Both the position numbers and the translations under genes were made by a program. The notes beneath the pieces were generated by a model. It did not search any database, was not told where the DNA came from, and saw only the letters and a list, made by a program, of their open reading frames with translations. A DNA stretch of 64,000 nucleotides from Candidatus Cloacimonadota bacterium (GTDB taxonomy: Bacteria > Cloacimonadota > Cloacimonadia > Cloacimonadales > TCS61): positions 133,664 through 197,663 of the forward strand of contig JASUTE010000001.1 in assembly GCA_030445745.1 (NCBI GenBank). Direction: 5' to 3'. Shown piece after piece: positions 45,731 through 55,519 of this stretch (positions within the stretch are counted from its first letter, which is position 1; every line of letters begins with the position of its first letter).

Positions 45731-48700
45731 ATGAGAAAGTGTTATTTGGTTTTATTGCTGCTATTACTAGTGGGAATTTGTGAATCTCAAACAACAGTAA
45801 TAGATAGTTTGAAGCAGGAATTACTATCCACCGAGATAAATAAAGCTGAACGAGTAGAAATCATTTTGCAGCTGGTTCGACAATATTGGGGGAATGATCC
45901 GGACAAGAGTTTGGAATACGTGCAACAAGCAATGGAAATAGCACGTCAGAACAATTTACCAAAAAAAATACCAAAAGTATACAATTATTTGGGAATTACT
46001 TACGAATTTAAGCAAGAATTCGAAAAAGCCAAGGATTACTACAACACTGCACTTCTTTTTGCTAAAGAAACAAATAATATCGAGCAGGAAGCTTATGCAA
46101 TTTATAATTTAGGATATTTGGCAGATTTGCAAGGTAAGCGGGAGAGAGCGATAGAAAAATATACTGAAGCTATAGAAGCATATAAGTTAGTAGAGGATAA
46201 CGAAAGAATAGCGTATTGCTATGAACATATAGGTCAACTTTATAATGAAATGAGCGACTATGATGCTAGCATAGAAAATTATGAACAAGCCAAACAATTT
46301 TATGGAGAAATTCCAGATAGTTTGAGTGTAGCCGCCTTGGAAAATCAGGTGGGAAGTATTTATGCGGGACTAAGTGATTTTGAAAAAGCTCTGTCTTCTT
46401 TTTTAAAAGCTTTAGATATATTTGAACAGATAGGAAACAAAGAAGGTATAGCTGATACCTACAATTTTTTGGGAAACCTATACAAGGATATGAATAATAC
46501 TTCTCAAGCTTTTGATTACTACCAGCGCTCTTTAAAATTAAACCAAGAATTGGAAAATGAAGATGGTATCTCGATTGCGTATAACAATATCGGAATAATT
46601 TTCGATGAATTGGGAGATCAAGAAAAAGCTTTAGAGTATTATAGAAAATCGTTGGAATTAGATAAAAAAACCAAAGATAGAAATGGTATAGCTACTGCTT
46701 TAAATAATATAGGAATAGTATATCAAACCCTTGGGCAATATGACAAAGCTTTACAAAACCTCTTAGCTTCTTTGGAAATATCTAAAGAGCTGAATGATAA
46801 ATATTCTACTGCCAATACCAGTAATAATATAGCTGAATTATACCTAAAAACAGGTAAACTAAAACAAGCTGACCAGTATCTACAGACATCAAAAGAGATA
46901 ACTTCCGAAATCCAGATTAGCAGTTTGCAAATGGAGATATATCGCATTGAAGCAGACCTGCTAGCCCAGCGCGGAAAATATAAAAAAGCCTTCCAAATAA
47001 AAAATAAATATTATGCTATGAAAGATAGTTTATTCAACGAAAATAGCCAGAAGATAGTTGAATTACAGACTCAATATGCCGTAGAACAAAAGGAAAAAGA
47101 GATAGAGCTATTGGAACGTAAAGAGGAAATTAACAGACTGAAAATAAGTTCACACAAAAGAGAGCGATTCTTCTTTTTAGCAATTATTGCTTTAATACTA
47201 ATGATAGGAGGAGTTTTATATCATCAGTTCAAGGTTAATAAACAGAACAGTGACTTTTTAGACAAGGTTATAAATTCTCTGCCACATCCGTTTGTGGTTA
47301 TTAATGCCGAAAACTATCAAATTGAATTGATGAATAAAAGTGCACAAAGTGAAAATCTGAATATTGTGGAGTATGATGAGAAAAAGGGAAGATATTTTAG
47401 GAAAAAAAACGCACCCTATGATTTGGACGAGATTATAAAAAATAAAAAAGATGAAATGGTATTTTCGGAATTTGAGGTAAACGATACTAGAGGAAGCAGA
47501 TATTACGAAATTCATGCCTACGCCATAAAAGATAACAGTAATAATGTTAAAAAGATTATAGAATATGCCTTTAATATAACTGAAAGGAAAAAGGCTGCAG
47601 AGAAGATAAAGCGCAGTGAAACCAAATTTAGAAGTCTTTTTGAAGGCGCCAGTGATGCTATTGCTATTCTTAAAGACCACAAATTTGTGCAATGTAATAA
47701 ACAGGCGTTAAAATTGTATGGTGTCAGCGAAAATGAGTTGATAGGACGTTCTCCCTTAGATTTCTCGCCCGAATACCAGAGAGATGGCACACCTTCAGCA
47801 GATCTGATAAAAGAAAAAATAGATAGTGTATTGCAAGGCAATAATAGTTTTTTTGTATGGCGGCAAATAAAGAAAAATGGAGAAATATTTGATGCAGAAA
47901 TTTCACTTAGTCCTTTGAAGTTGGATGATGAAATCTATGTGCAGGCAATAATTCGTGATATTACTAAACGTTTACAAACCCAAAGAGCTTTGGAAGAAAG
48001 CGAGGCCAAAAACTCAGCTATTTTACAGGCTATTCCCGATATTATGTTTGTATTCGATTCCAAAGGAGAGTACAAAGAAATCCACACTACCAATGAAGAT
48101 GATCTTATTAGGCCTGCTCAAAAGCTTTTAGGTAATACTATTCGTGATATGATTCCCAAGAAAGAAGCAGAGATCTTCTATTATTATATCGAGAAGGCAT
48201 TTGAAACAGGAGAGATACAAAGATTTGAATATGACCTGAAAATCGGTGAACAAAGAAAGTACTTTGAAGCTAGATTAATTGTGATGGAAGAAGATAGAGT
48301 GCTTTGTATTGTGCGTAATTATTCCAAGCAAAAAGAAGCTGAACTGGCATTGAAAAAAAGCGAAGAAAATTTCCGTATGGTAGTAGAAGATCAGACTGAA
48401 TTAATATGTCGCTTAAATAAAGAAGGTAACATGACTTTTGTGAACCAGTCTTTATGCCGTTATTTGGGAGCAATCCAGGAAGAGTTACTAGGCACTAAAT
48501 TGAATAGATATCTAATGGAAGAAGATTTAAAAATGGTCAAGGAGAATTTAGCTGAACTAACTTTTGAAAAACCTATTGTGGTTCAAGAGCACAGAATGAT
48601 AATTGATGATGAAGTACGCTGGACGGAGTGGACTGACCGTAAATTATTTGATGAAAATAGGGAATTTATTGGTTATCAGGCAGTAGGCCGAGATATTACT

Positions 48701-49504
48701 GAAAGAAAAAAAGCTGAAGAGAAACTGAAACAAACTAATAGGGAATTGAAAGCATTACAGGCAGATTTGCAAAGACGTGTGGATGAAGCTATTAAAGAGA
48801 TAAGAGAAAAAGACCATCTTATCATTAAACAATCTCGCCAAGCAGCGATGGGCGAGATGATAGGCAATATTGCCCACCAATGGCGGCAACCTTTGGCAGC
48901 AGTAGCAGCTATTGTGCAAAGTTTCGAAGATGCTTATGAAGATGGTGAACTAGATGCTGATTACATAGAGGAAAAAACCGATATGATGATGGACTTGTTA
49001 CAACATATGTCTCGTACAATCGATGATTTCCGTAACTTTTTCAAACCAAACAAGGTCAAAGAATCATTTTCTTTGAAAGAAAATATTAAAAAAACCACCA
49101 AACTAATCGCCAGCAGTTTTAAAAATAACAATATTGAACTGCAGTTAGAGTTGGCAGAAGATATAAATATCGAGGGTTATCCTAATGAGTTTTCGCAGGT
49201 AATACTAAATATTTTGAATAATGCCAAGGATGCCTTTGAAGCAAATGAAATAAGCGATCGCAAAGTGAAGATAAGCATTCATAAGAAAAAAAGAAAGAAT
49301 ATTATCTCAATAGAAGATAATGCAGGTGGAATTAAGGATAAAATTCTGGATAAGATCTTTGACCCCTATTTTACTACCAAACATCAAAGTGCGGGAACAG
49401 GTTTGGGCTTGTATATGAGTAAGATGATAGTGGAAAAAAATATGGATGGCCACCTGGAAGTAAAAACTTGGCCAGGTGGCACTCGCTTCGATATTATTCT
49501 TTAA
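45731..49504 (+). CDS. Membrane sensor histidine kinase with TPR and four PAS domains
   Basis: The 1257-aa protein has a signal peptide ('MRKCYLVLLLLLLVGICES'). An extracytoplasmic array of about eight to nine TPR repeats follows (residues 50-430; for example 'AYNNIGIIFDELGDQEKALEYYRKSLEL'), then a coiled coil and one membrane helix near 480-500 ('FFFLAIIALILMIGGVLY'). Four PAS modules span about 505-995 ('ETKFRSLFEGASDAIAIL', 'EENFRMVVEDQTELICRL'). The kinase core has His near 1048 ('NIAHQWRQPLAAVAA'), N-box 'NILNNAKDAF', 'EDNAGGI' and 'GTGLGLYMSK'. No receiver is attached. It is divergent from the purine operon and ends 11 bases into the secretin gene, tail to tail. The ligand is unknown; its partner regulator is not adjacent. 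Confidence 0.9.
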   Translation: MRKCYLVLLLLLLVGICESQTTVIDSLKQELLSTEINKAERVEIILQLVRQYWGNDPDKSLEYVQQAMEIARQNNLPKKIPKVYNYLGITYEFKQEFEKAKDYYNTALLFAKETNNIEQEAYAIYNLGYLADLQGKRERAIEKYTEAIEAYKLVEDNERIAYCYEHIGQLYNEMSDYDASIENYEQAKQFYGEIPDSLSVAALENQVGSIYAGLSDFEKALSSFLKALDIFEQIGNKEGIADTYNFLGNLYKDMNNTSQAFDYYQRSLKLNQELENEDGISIAYNNIGIIFDELGDQEKALEYYRKSLELDKKTKDRNGIATALNNIGIVYQTLGQYDKALQNLLASLEISKELNDKYSTANTSNNIAELYLKTGKLKQADQYLQTSKEITSEIQISSLQMEIYRIEADLLAQRGKYKKAFQIKNKYYAMKDSLFNENSQKIVELQTQYAVEQKEKEIELLERKEEINRLKISSHKRERFFFLAIIALILMIGGVLYHQFKVNKQNSDFLDKVINSLPHPFVVINAENYQIELMNKSAQSENLNIVEYDEKKGRYFRKKNAPYDLDEIIKNKKDEMVFSEFEVNDTRGSRYYEIHAYAIKDNSNNVKKIIEYAFNITERKKAAEKIKRSETKFRSLFEGASDAIAILKDHKFVQCNKQALKLYGVSENELIGRSPLDFSPEYQRDGTPSADLIKEKIDSVLQGNNSFFVWRQIKKNGEIFDAEISLSPLKLDDEIYVQAIIRDITKRLQTQRALEESEAKNSAILQAIPDIMFVFDSKGEYKEIHTTNEDDLIRPAQKLLGNTIRDMIPKKEAEIFYYYIEKAFETGEIQRFEYDLKIGEQRKYFEARLIVMEEDRVLCIVRNYSKQKEAELALKKSEENFRMVVEDQTELICRLNKEGNMTFVNQSLCRYLGAIQEELLGTKLNRYLMEEDLKMVKENLAELTFEKPIVVQEHRMIIDDEVRWTEWTDRKLFDENREFIGYQAVGRDITERKKAEEKLKQTNRELKALQADLQRRVDEAIKEIREKDHLIIKQSRQAAMGEMIGNIAHQWRQPLAAVAAIVQSFEDAYEDGELDADYIEEKTDMMMDLLQHMSRTIDDFRNFFKPNKVKESFSLKENIKKTTKLIASSFKNNNIELQLELAEDINIEGYPNEFSQVILNILNNAKDAFEANEISDRKVKISIHKKKRKNIISIEDNAGGIKDKILDKIFDPYFTTKHQSAGTGLGLYMSKMIVEKNMDGHLEVKTWPGGTRFDIIL

Positions 49505-50558
49505 GTTTCATCCGTTCTATAGCGCTGGGAATTATTTCAACCTTTAATATTATCACCAGCTCTTTTTTACTGGTTTGTGTTTTATCGTAACCGGTAAGAT
49601 AGCGTATACCAAAAAACCACCAAGGTAAGTCTTTTAAAATTGGAATACCTCCGCGTTCCACATTTTCTTCTTCGCTATAAAGACCGGCTATAGCCGTTTC
49701 TTCGCCATCGTACATTACCAAATCGGTACGAGATTGACTTTTATTGATAATAGTGGTAAGCTCACCTGGGTTAGCAGTGCTTCGTTCTATCTGGGTCTGC
49801 ATATGAATGGCTTTTTGACCATTATGTTCTATGATAGTGGGAGTAACATCTAAAATAACACCTGTTGAGAAAAAATTATCGATCACATTTCCTGCCTCAT
49901 CAACTGATTTTATGGAAAAATCTTGACCTACCTGGATATAACCTTTTTTCCCAGATGCGACAATGATATTAGGACTGGCTAATACCTTTCCCAGTTGATT
50001 TGATTCTATTGTTCTTAGCATGGTATCGATATTGATGAAATATCCACCTTCAGTGAATGAATTGGAAGCATCGGCCTGGAAAATATCTCCGGCTACTTTA
50101 GAACCTCCACTAAAAGAAGCACTGGCTTGAACATCACCGTTTAGCAATGTAGACCAATCTATTCCTAATGATTTTAGGAAGGAGTGATCGGCAACAAATG
50201 CTGTGGCGGTTATCTTTATCTGTTCTGAATCTATCGAAACTCCTGCCTCATCAGATTTTTTTTGCGGTAGTTGAATTAAATAGGCACCACTTTGTTCTTC
50301 TACTACTAAATTATTTTGGAGGGCGATTAGTTCTAGTGCTTTTTTCCAATGTAACTGATTTATTGGAACATCGATAGTAGTATTCATATCGGAAAGGTTA
50401 TATATTTTTTTGCCTTCATATTTTTCCGATAAGGTTTCTATGGCAATAAGTGCATCATTCAAGCTTGTATCTTCCGCTAAATTTATTATCTCCATCTTAT
50501 TTTGGGCTGTCAAAAGAGCACAACTGAAAATAAGAAAAACGATTATTATTCTTTTCAT
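49494..50558 (-). CDS. Short secretin-like outer-membrane protein
   Basis: The 354-aa protein has a signal peptide ('MKRIIIVFLIFSCALLTAQ') and an N-terminal domain like the STN/secretin N0 region (about 30-100). The C-terminal secretin domain includes 'LGKVLASPNIIVASGKKGYIQVGQ', 'GVILDVTPTIIEHNG', 'DLVMYDGEETAIAGLYSEE' and 'GIPILKDLPWWFF', the secretin signature. At 354 aa it is much shorter than PilQ or GspD (usually over 600) because the N1-N3 repeats are missing. It is the last gene of the pilus operon and overlaps the PilO/P-like gene by four bases. Confidence 0.87.
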   Translation of the reverse strand: MKRIIIVFLIFSCALLTAQNKMEIINLAEDTSLNDALIAIETLSEKYEGKKIYNLSDMNTTIDVPINQLHWKKALELIALQNNLVVEEQSGAYLIQLPQKKSDEAGVSIDSEQIKITATAFVADHSFLKSLGIDWSTLLNGDVQASASFSGGSKVAGDIFQADASNSFTEGGYFINIDTMLRTIESNQLGKVLASPNIIVASGKKGYIQVGQDFSIKSVDEAGNVIDNFFSTGVILDVTPTIIEHNGQKAIHMQTQIERSTANPGELTTIINKSQSRTDLVMYDGEETAIAGLYSEEENVERGGIPILKDLPWWFFGIRYLTGYDKTQTSKKELVIILKVEIIPSAIERMKLKE

Positions 50559-51418
50559 GATTTATCTCCTTTCAGGCTCATCTTATAAATTTCTTTTTTG
50601 TCATATATTTCCAATTCAAAAATCACTTCTTGGTTTTCGCTGTCGATGTAACTAAGTTTGCCATAGGCAACCGGATCGCCAATATTAAGAATATTGATAA
50701 TCCCGTTAGCTTCTTTTAAAAATGCTTTGTTGTGAGTAAGACCGATTAGTTTGCTCTTTTTCACATTTAGCAGATTGGGATCAGCTGTTGCCTGTTCTTC
50801 AATTTCCATAATTGGCCTGAAATAATTGAAGCGATAAAAATGATAGGGAAGATAACTAAGCTCGATCTTATCGTAAGGACTGCCTGATTGATCGTAATAA
50901 GCATTAAGTTTCATAGAAAATTCCACCGAATCGCTTTTAGCAGAGTTACGGTTAGCAATAGCCAGATCTTCTATAGTGTAAATTGGTTTTTGTTGTTCCA
51001 GATTCAAAATAAATTTTTGTAAATTCATTAAACCAACATTGCCTGTAATCATATATTCGTTGTAGTTGGTTTTTCCGTCTGTATATTTTTTTGATTGGCT
51101 AAAATTGAAACGCAAATTTTGGGAAAAGGCTTTACTAAGCTTCAGAAAATAATCGAAAGTAATGGTAGAGTTATCAGTTTTCAGTAGTACTTTTTTTTCT
51201 CTTAGTTTAGCTTGTTTTAAGTTTTCCAGTTTTTCTAACATCTCTTCTTTTTGTTTTTCAACCTCGGAGCCTGCCGCCAGTTTTTTATTAAGATCTTGAT
51301 GTGTAGCAAGGGCTGTATCTAAATCTGCTTTCAGGTTATTAAGGGAAATGTTTCCCAATATGAAGATGGCCAGTAATAGAAAGACCAGGATTAAAGAATT
51401 TCTGGTTTTATTATTCAT
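50555..51418 (-). CDS. PilO/PilP-like inner-membrane assembly protein
   Basis: The 287-aa protein has a short cytoplasmic start, one membrane helix (about 9-26, 'SLILVFLLLAIFILGNIS'), a coiled coil (28-75) and a ferredoxin-like PilO-type segment ('FDYFLKLSKAFSQNLRF', 'LQKFILNLEQQKPIYTIEDL'). The C-terminus ('IINILNIGDPVAYGKLSYID') has the feel of the small PilP beta domain that docks onto the secretin. A PilO-PilP fusion fits the gene order between PilN-like and secretin. Family assignment rests on topology and context. Confidence 0.6.
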   Translation of the reverse strand: MNNKTRNSLILVFLLLAIFILGNISLNNLKADLDTALATHQDLNKKLAAGSEVEKQKEEMLEKLENLKQAKLREKKVLLKTDNSTITFDYFLKLSKAFSQNLRFNFSQSKKYTDGKTNYNEYMITGNVGLMNLQKFILNLEQQKPIYTIEDLAIANRNSAKSDSVEFSMKLNAYYDQSGSPYDKIELSYLPYHFYRFNYFRPIMEIEEQATADPNLLNVKKSKLIGLTHNKAFLKEANGIINILNIGDPVAYGKLSYIDSENQEVIFELEIYDKKEIYKMSLKGDKS

Positions 51419-53417
51419 TTTGGGCTCCTTCTAATGTTCTCAGTAATTTTTTTGCCTTTGGTAGTACACTGGAAGTTGTATAGTAATTCATAAGGAGTTG
51501 CAATTGTTCAATTGCTTGCTGGTTTTGCCCTTTATTTGCCATTAACTTAGCTTTCATATACATAGCAAATGGCGCCATGTTGTTTTTGGCTTCTATCACC
51601 TGATTGAACAGTTGCAGAGCTTCTTCTGTTTTGCCTTCTTGGTAAATTAGTTCGCCTATTAAATATTTGGAATTCAAGGCTAGTTCATCTTGAGGATATT
51701 TTTCAATTAATTTGCGTGCTAAATTTATAACTTTTTTTCTGTCTCCTTGATAATAAGCGTTAGTGATCTGACGGTAAAGCGTATTGACACTGTTATTTTT
51801 AGTTTCCATAGTTTTAACTGGAGTAACATCTGGTGGCGGAGACTTTTCCTTTTTCTCTATTATCTCAAAGGTACTAATTGCGGGATAATCATAGCTAATA
51901 TCAAAACTCCATATTTCACGTCCTTCCAGGGTTTCACTATCTACACTGGTAATATTGCTGTTGGGAAAGAGTTTGGAAAAATAGATGATATTTTCGCGGT
52001 CATCGGTAATACCGGAAATGATAAAGCCATTTTTTTCGCTTTTTACATTGGTAAGCCAACTTTTGGGGTGAGTAGCAACAGCATAAGCAAACTTATTCAT
52101 TATATAAGTCCATTTATTCTTGTTTTCTAAAATATTCGTTATTTTACTATCGCTTTCTATGATTTGATTAATCTGTTTTTGCACATTTTGAATTATCATT
52201 CTATCTTGCTTTATACTCTGTAATTTTTGTTCCAAATTCTTATTTTTTGCCACCATTTGATTTAATTGTTGATTAAAATTCAAATAGGAATTGGTAAGAT
52301 ATAACACAGTTAAGAAGATAACAGCTAATATCACAAATCCATGCCAACCAATTTTGAATGGTTTTTGAGATTCAATAACCTTCGGTGACAGGAAATTAGA
52401 GGTAATGAAGTGAAGAGTTTTCAGGTGCATTGATTTCATGGCGAGCATAATTGGAATAATATAGGCTGCGATCTCATCTGCTCCTATTTCCGGATCGATG
52501 GTTAGAGGGAAATTTTCGAAAGTAGCTCTCTTTACCTCAATATTTTCATACTTCTGGGAAAAGTAAGCTATATCCTCGTCTTTACTGTAATCTCCCGCTA
52601 TGATTAATTTACTAAATTCGGGAAGATCTTCTTCATCTTCCATAAGCATCAGCTTAGAATAAATTTCCTCTTTGATGTCGAAGCTATTGGCACTGGTCAT
52701 TATGGGAAATGATTTTTTATATGAATTACCTTCCATAAAGATACCCTTTTTGTATTCGTGACCCAAATACAAGAGCAGAGTATTTTCTGAGGCGGCAAGT
52801 TCTTTTGAATTTTTCAGATAATCAGTAAGCAAGATATCATTACAATCGATAAGGGAATAGAAATATTTTTTATGGGCATTTTTCTTATTGAAATCTTGCA
52901 GAAAACTGAATAGCTTATTCTCGCCGCGATGTACTACTATGGTAGTTTGATCATTTACATTAGGTATGAAATTTATCTGAATGTTTTTATCTCGTTTTTC
53001 ATACGGCTTCAATATTTCCAGTTCTACCAATTTGCTGCGGGTGATCTTTTTTTGTGGCAGATTAAGTGTGTGAAAATTGAGCTTATCGTTATTGGCATTC
53101 AAAGCTAATTTACCGCTATTCAAGGGGAAACGGCGTAATAGATACTCGAGAGACATAAATTTACTATGCAGATCTTCTCCTTGGTCCAGATCAAAATCAT
53201 CGCTCTGTTCATTCAAATTTATGGGGCCATTGTTTTCTACATCCCCTTGTTCGAAATTTTTCTTTTTCAATACAGCTCCCGCATATAAGGGAGAATCCAT
53301 AAATTCTTTTTGTAAAGATACAAGCGAAGCTGAATTTTTTTGCATTTGTAACTGAGCAATTTTTATATTCTTCCCATCCTCGAATATGCCAAAATGAAAT
53401 TTGTTCTTTTTACTCAT
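51411..53417 (-). CDS. PilM/PilN-like assembly platform protein with C-terminal TPRs
   Basis: The 668-aa protein starts with an actin-like PilM/GspL-type region ('FHFGIFEDGKNIKIAQLQ', residues 6-340). One membrane helix follows near 354-375 ('FVILAVIFLTVLYL'), then a coiled coil and a PilN-type periplasmic part ('WTYIMNKFAYAVATHPKSWLTNV'). It ends with tetratricopeptide repeats (about 550-660, 'KYPQDELALNSKYLIGELIYQEGK'). Classical systems split PilM and PilN into two proteins. Here they appear fused, as in GspL, with an added periplasmic TPR module. Overlap with the PilO/P-like gene is eight bases. Confidence 0.65.
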   Translation of the reverse strand: MSKKNKFHFGIFEDGKNIKIAQLQMQKNSASLVSLQKEFMDSPLYAGAVLKKKNFEQGDVENNGPINLNEQSDDFDLDQGEDLHSKFMSLEYLLRRFPLNSGKLALNANNDKLNFHTLNLPQKKITRSKLVELEILKPYEKRDKNIQINFIPNVNDQTTIVVHRGENKLFSFLQDFNKKNAHKKYFYSLIDCNDILLTDYLKNSKELAASENTLLLYLGHEYKKGIFMEGNSYKKSFPIMTSANSFDIKEEIYSKLMLMEDEEDLPEFSKLIIAGDYSKDEDIAYFSQKYENIEVKRATFENFPLTIDPEIGADEIAAYIIPIMLAMKSMHLKTLHFITSNFLSPKVIESQKPFKIGWHGFVILAVIFLTVLYLTNSYLNFNQQLNQMVAKNKNLEQKLQSIKQDRMIIQNVQKQINQIIESDSKITNILENKNKWTYIMNKFAYAVATHPKSWLTNVKSEKNGFIISGITDDRENIIYFSKLFPNSNITSVDSETLEGREIWSFDISYDYPAISTFEIIEKKEKSPPPDVTPVKTMETKNNSVNTLYRQITNAYYQGDRKKVINLARKLIEKYPQDELALNSKYLIGELIYQEGKTEEALQLFNQVIEAKNNMAPFAMYMKAKLMANKGQNQQAIEQLQLLMNYYTTSSVLPKAKKLLRTLEGAQNE

Positions 53418-53437
53418 AGCGGCCTTCTTTCTGATAC

Positions 53438-54652
53438 TTAGCGAGATATTAACTGTTTTAGCCTTTTTTTGTTGTTAGCGTAGTTAAGAGCTGCTTCCAA
53501 ACTAATTTTTCTTCTATTCAAAAGGTTAGCTAAGTCCTGTTCCATTGTAATCATACCCTTTTTGCTTCCTTCCGTAATCATTTGATAGATCTCACCAATA
53601 TTTTTATTAATTATGGCAGCTCTTACCGAACTGTCAACAGCTAATATTTCTTTAGCTAACACCAGTTTACCATCCAATCCTGGAACCAGTTTTTGGGAAA
53701 TAACTATACTAAGTGTTTCGGCTAATCTTATCCTTATTCTGTCTTGTTCGCGTGGTGGGAATTCAGCGATAATTCGGTTCAAGCTATCGATAGCTGAATT
53801 TGTGTGTAGAGTAGAAAATGTTTTATGTCCACTATCAGTTATTTCCAACAGTGTAGCTATTTCATCAGCATCACGGATTTCGCCTATTACCACAATATCG
53901 GGGTCTTGCCGCAAAGATTCTATAATACCTTTTTGGAAGGAGATTACATCGGTTCCCACCTCGCGATGACGCACAATGCATTTTTCGGAAGTATGAATGT
54001 ATTCGATAGGATTCCCTACGATAACGATATGACCATTGTTACTGTGGTTATTCATGTCAATTATGGAATCGAGGGTGGTGCTTTTTCCGGAGCCGGTAAG
54101 TCCGGTAACCAGTGTTAATCCGAATTTTTCATATTGTAAGTTCAATCTTTTTACAATAGGTTCTGCAAAGCCCAATGATTCGATGGGAAAGACAAAAGTA
54201 TTTATTTTACGAAAATTGGCTGCTAAACTGCTTTGTTCCAAATAAATTGTGCCACGGAACCGAGTTTCTTTGGTATCTTCATCATGTAGTTTTATAGAAA
54301 AAGAAAAATCTAGGCTTTTATTTTTATAGAATCTTTCTTTTTGCTGTTTATTAAGTATGCTAAGTACCACAAAAGCTGATTCCAATTCATCTATTTTCCC
54401 AAATTCAGGTGCAGGAGATTTGGTGCCATAAACACGATACCAGATCTTTCCTCCACAACCTGGGCCTCCTAAATCCAAGTCAGAAGCATCGATTTGATGT
54501 TGATATTGGAGTAGCGAAAATAAATAATTTTGTGCTTCTTGGCACCATTGAGAGTTTTCTGCAGCTAATTTGTCGAATTTTTTATAAAGTTCACTCGGTG
54601 AAATATTAAAAGTTTTTTGTGCTAGCAGTTTGGGTAAAAATGATAGTGCCAT
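53438..54652 (-). CDS. PilT-like secretion/retraction ATPase
   Basis: The 404-aa AAA+ hexameric ATPase is related to the twitching motor PilT. The Walker A is 'GLTGSGKSTTLDSI', the Walker B region 'DPDIVVIGEIRDADE', followed by the His box 'TFSTLHTNSAIDSLNRII'. An unusual point is the Asp box: PilT normally has 'EDPIE', while here it is 'VGNPIEYIH'. The N-terminal 170 residues are larger and less similar than in standard PilT (about 350 aa). It is encoded between the receiver-cNMP gene and the PilM/N-like gene. Confidence 0.82.
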   Translation of the reverse strand: MALSFLPKLLAQKTFNISPSELYKKFDKLAAENSQWCQEAQNYLFSLLQYQHQIDASDLDLGGPGCGGKIWYRVYGTKSPAPEFGKIDELESAFVVLSILNKQQKERFYKNKSLDFSFSIKLHDEDTKETRFRGTIYLEQSSLAANFRKINTFVFPIESLGFAEPIVKRLNLQYEKFGLTLVTGLTGSGKSTTLDSIIDMNNHSNNGHIVIVGNPIEYIHTSEKCIVRHREVGTDVISFQKGIIESLRQDPDIVVIGEIRDADEIATLLEITDSGHKTFSTLHTNSAIDSLNRIIAEFPPREQDRIRIRLAETLSIVISQKLVPGLDGKLVLAKEILAVDSSVRAAIINKNIGEIYQMITEGSKKGMITMEQDLANLLNRRKISLEAALNYANNKKRLKQLISR

Positions 54653-54655
54653 CGA

Positions 54656-55519
54656 TTACTCCTTATCTGGATTTGTGTAAGTATAGCCCAAGAACATAGC
54701 AATTTTGCCCATACTTTTTTTCCATTTCAAATACATCAGATTCATCAGGTTAATCATAAATAATTTCAGGAGACTTTCCTTGTGATATTTGAAGAATTCT
54801 ATGATGTTTTTTCGGTTGTAGTGTCTTACCACGCACTTTTTTTTGGCCTTTAAAGTGGTAAAATTTCTATTGGAAGGAATAAAGGTTTCTTCGCCCCAAC
54901 TTTGTCCTTCTTCCAGGTTTTCTATCAAGGTTTCACTGATGTAAACAGAAGCTGTGCCAGTTTCTAAAAGGATTATCGTTCCAGGTTCATCGGTAAGAGG
55001 GATTTTTTCTCCGGGTTGATAAGTTTTTCTAACAGCTAATTCGTGGAAATCCGCTTTTTCTTCCGAACTGAAATTTCTGAGCATAATATTATCGAAAAAA
55101 TTCTTCCCAGGTGCTGTTTCTTCAGAAGATTTGGGCATACTTCCTGTAAGTTCATTATGGTGTTCCATACCTCGCTTAACCACATTTAGTAATTCTTCCC
55201 CAATGATAGGTTTGGTGATATAATGAAAAGCTCCACCGCGGATAGCATTGATAGCTCCATCGATACTAGAATAGCCGGTGGTAATTATTACTACAGCCAG
55301 CGGATATTTTTCCTTGATCTTTTTCATTAGCTGCATGCCATCCATTCGGGGCATGTAGACATCCAATATGAACAAATCGAACTGTTCATATTGCATTTTA
55401 TCTAAAGCATCTTGGCCGTCTACTGCAGTTGTAACCTGATAATCTTTATCAGTTAAAAGATCTTTAATAATCTCCCGAATATTTTGCTCGTCATCAACGA
55501 CTAGTATTTTACGTTTCAT
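54656..55519 (-). CDS. Response regulator with C-terminal cNMP-binding-like domain
   Basis: The 287-aa protein has an N-terminal receiver domain with phospho-acceptor Asp53 ('LFILDVYMPRMDG'), an acidic pocket 'VVDDEQ' and Lys in 'YITKPI'. The C-terminal half (about 155-260) resembles a cyclic nucleotide-binding fold ('TYQPGEKIPLTDEPGTIILLETGTASVYI', 'GQSWGEETFI'). No DNA-binding domain is seen, so the output is probably protein-protein, for example on the adjacent PilT-like motor. It overlaps the kinase-like gene by 11 bases. Whether it binds a nucleotide is not shown. Confidence 0.82.
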   Translation of the reverse strand: MKRKILVVDDEQNIREIIKDLLTDKDYQVTTAVDGQDALDKMQYEQFDLFILDVYMPRMDGMQLMKKIKEKYPLAVVIITTGYSSIDGAINAIRGGAFHYITKPIIGEELLNVVKRGMEHHNELTGSMPKSSEETAPGKNFFDNIMLRNFSSEEKADFHELAVRKTYQPGEKIPLTDEPGTIILLETGTASVYISETLIENLEEGQSWGEETFIPSNRNFTTLKAKKKCVVRHYNRKNIIEFFKYHKESLLKLFMINLMNLMYLKWKKSMGKIAMFLGYTYTNPDKE

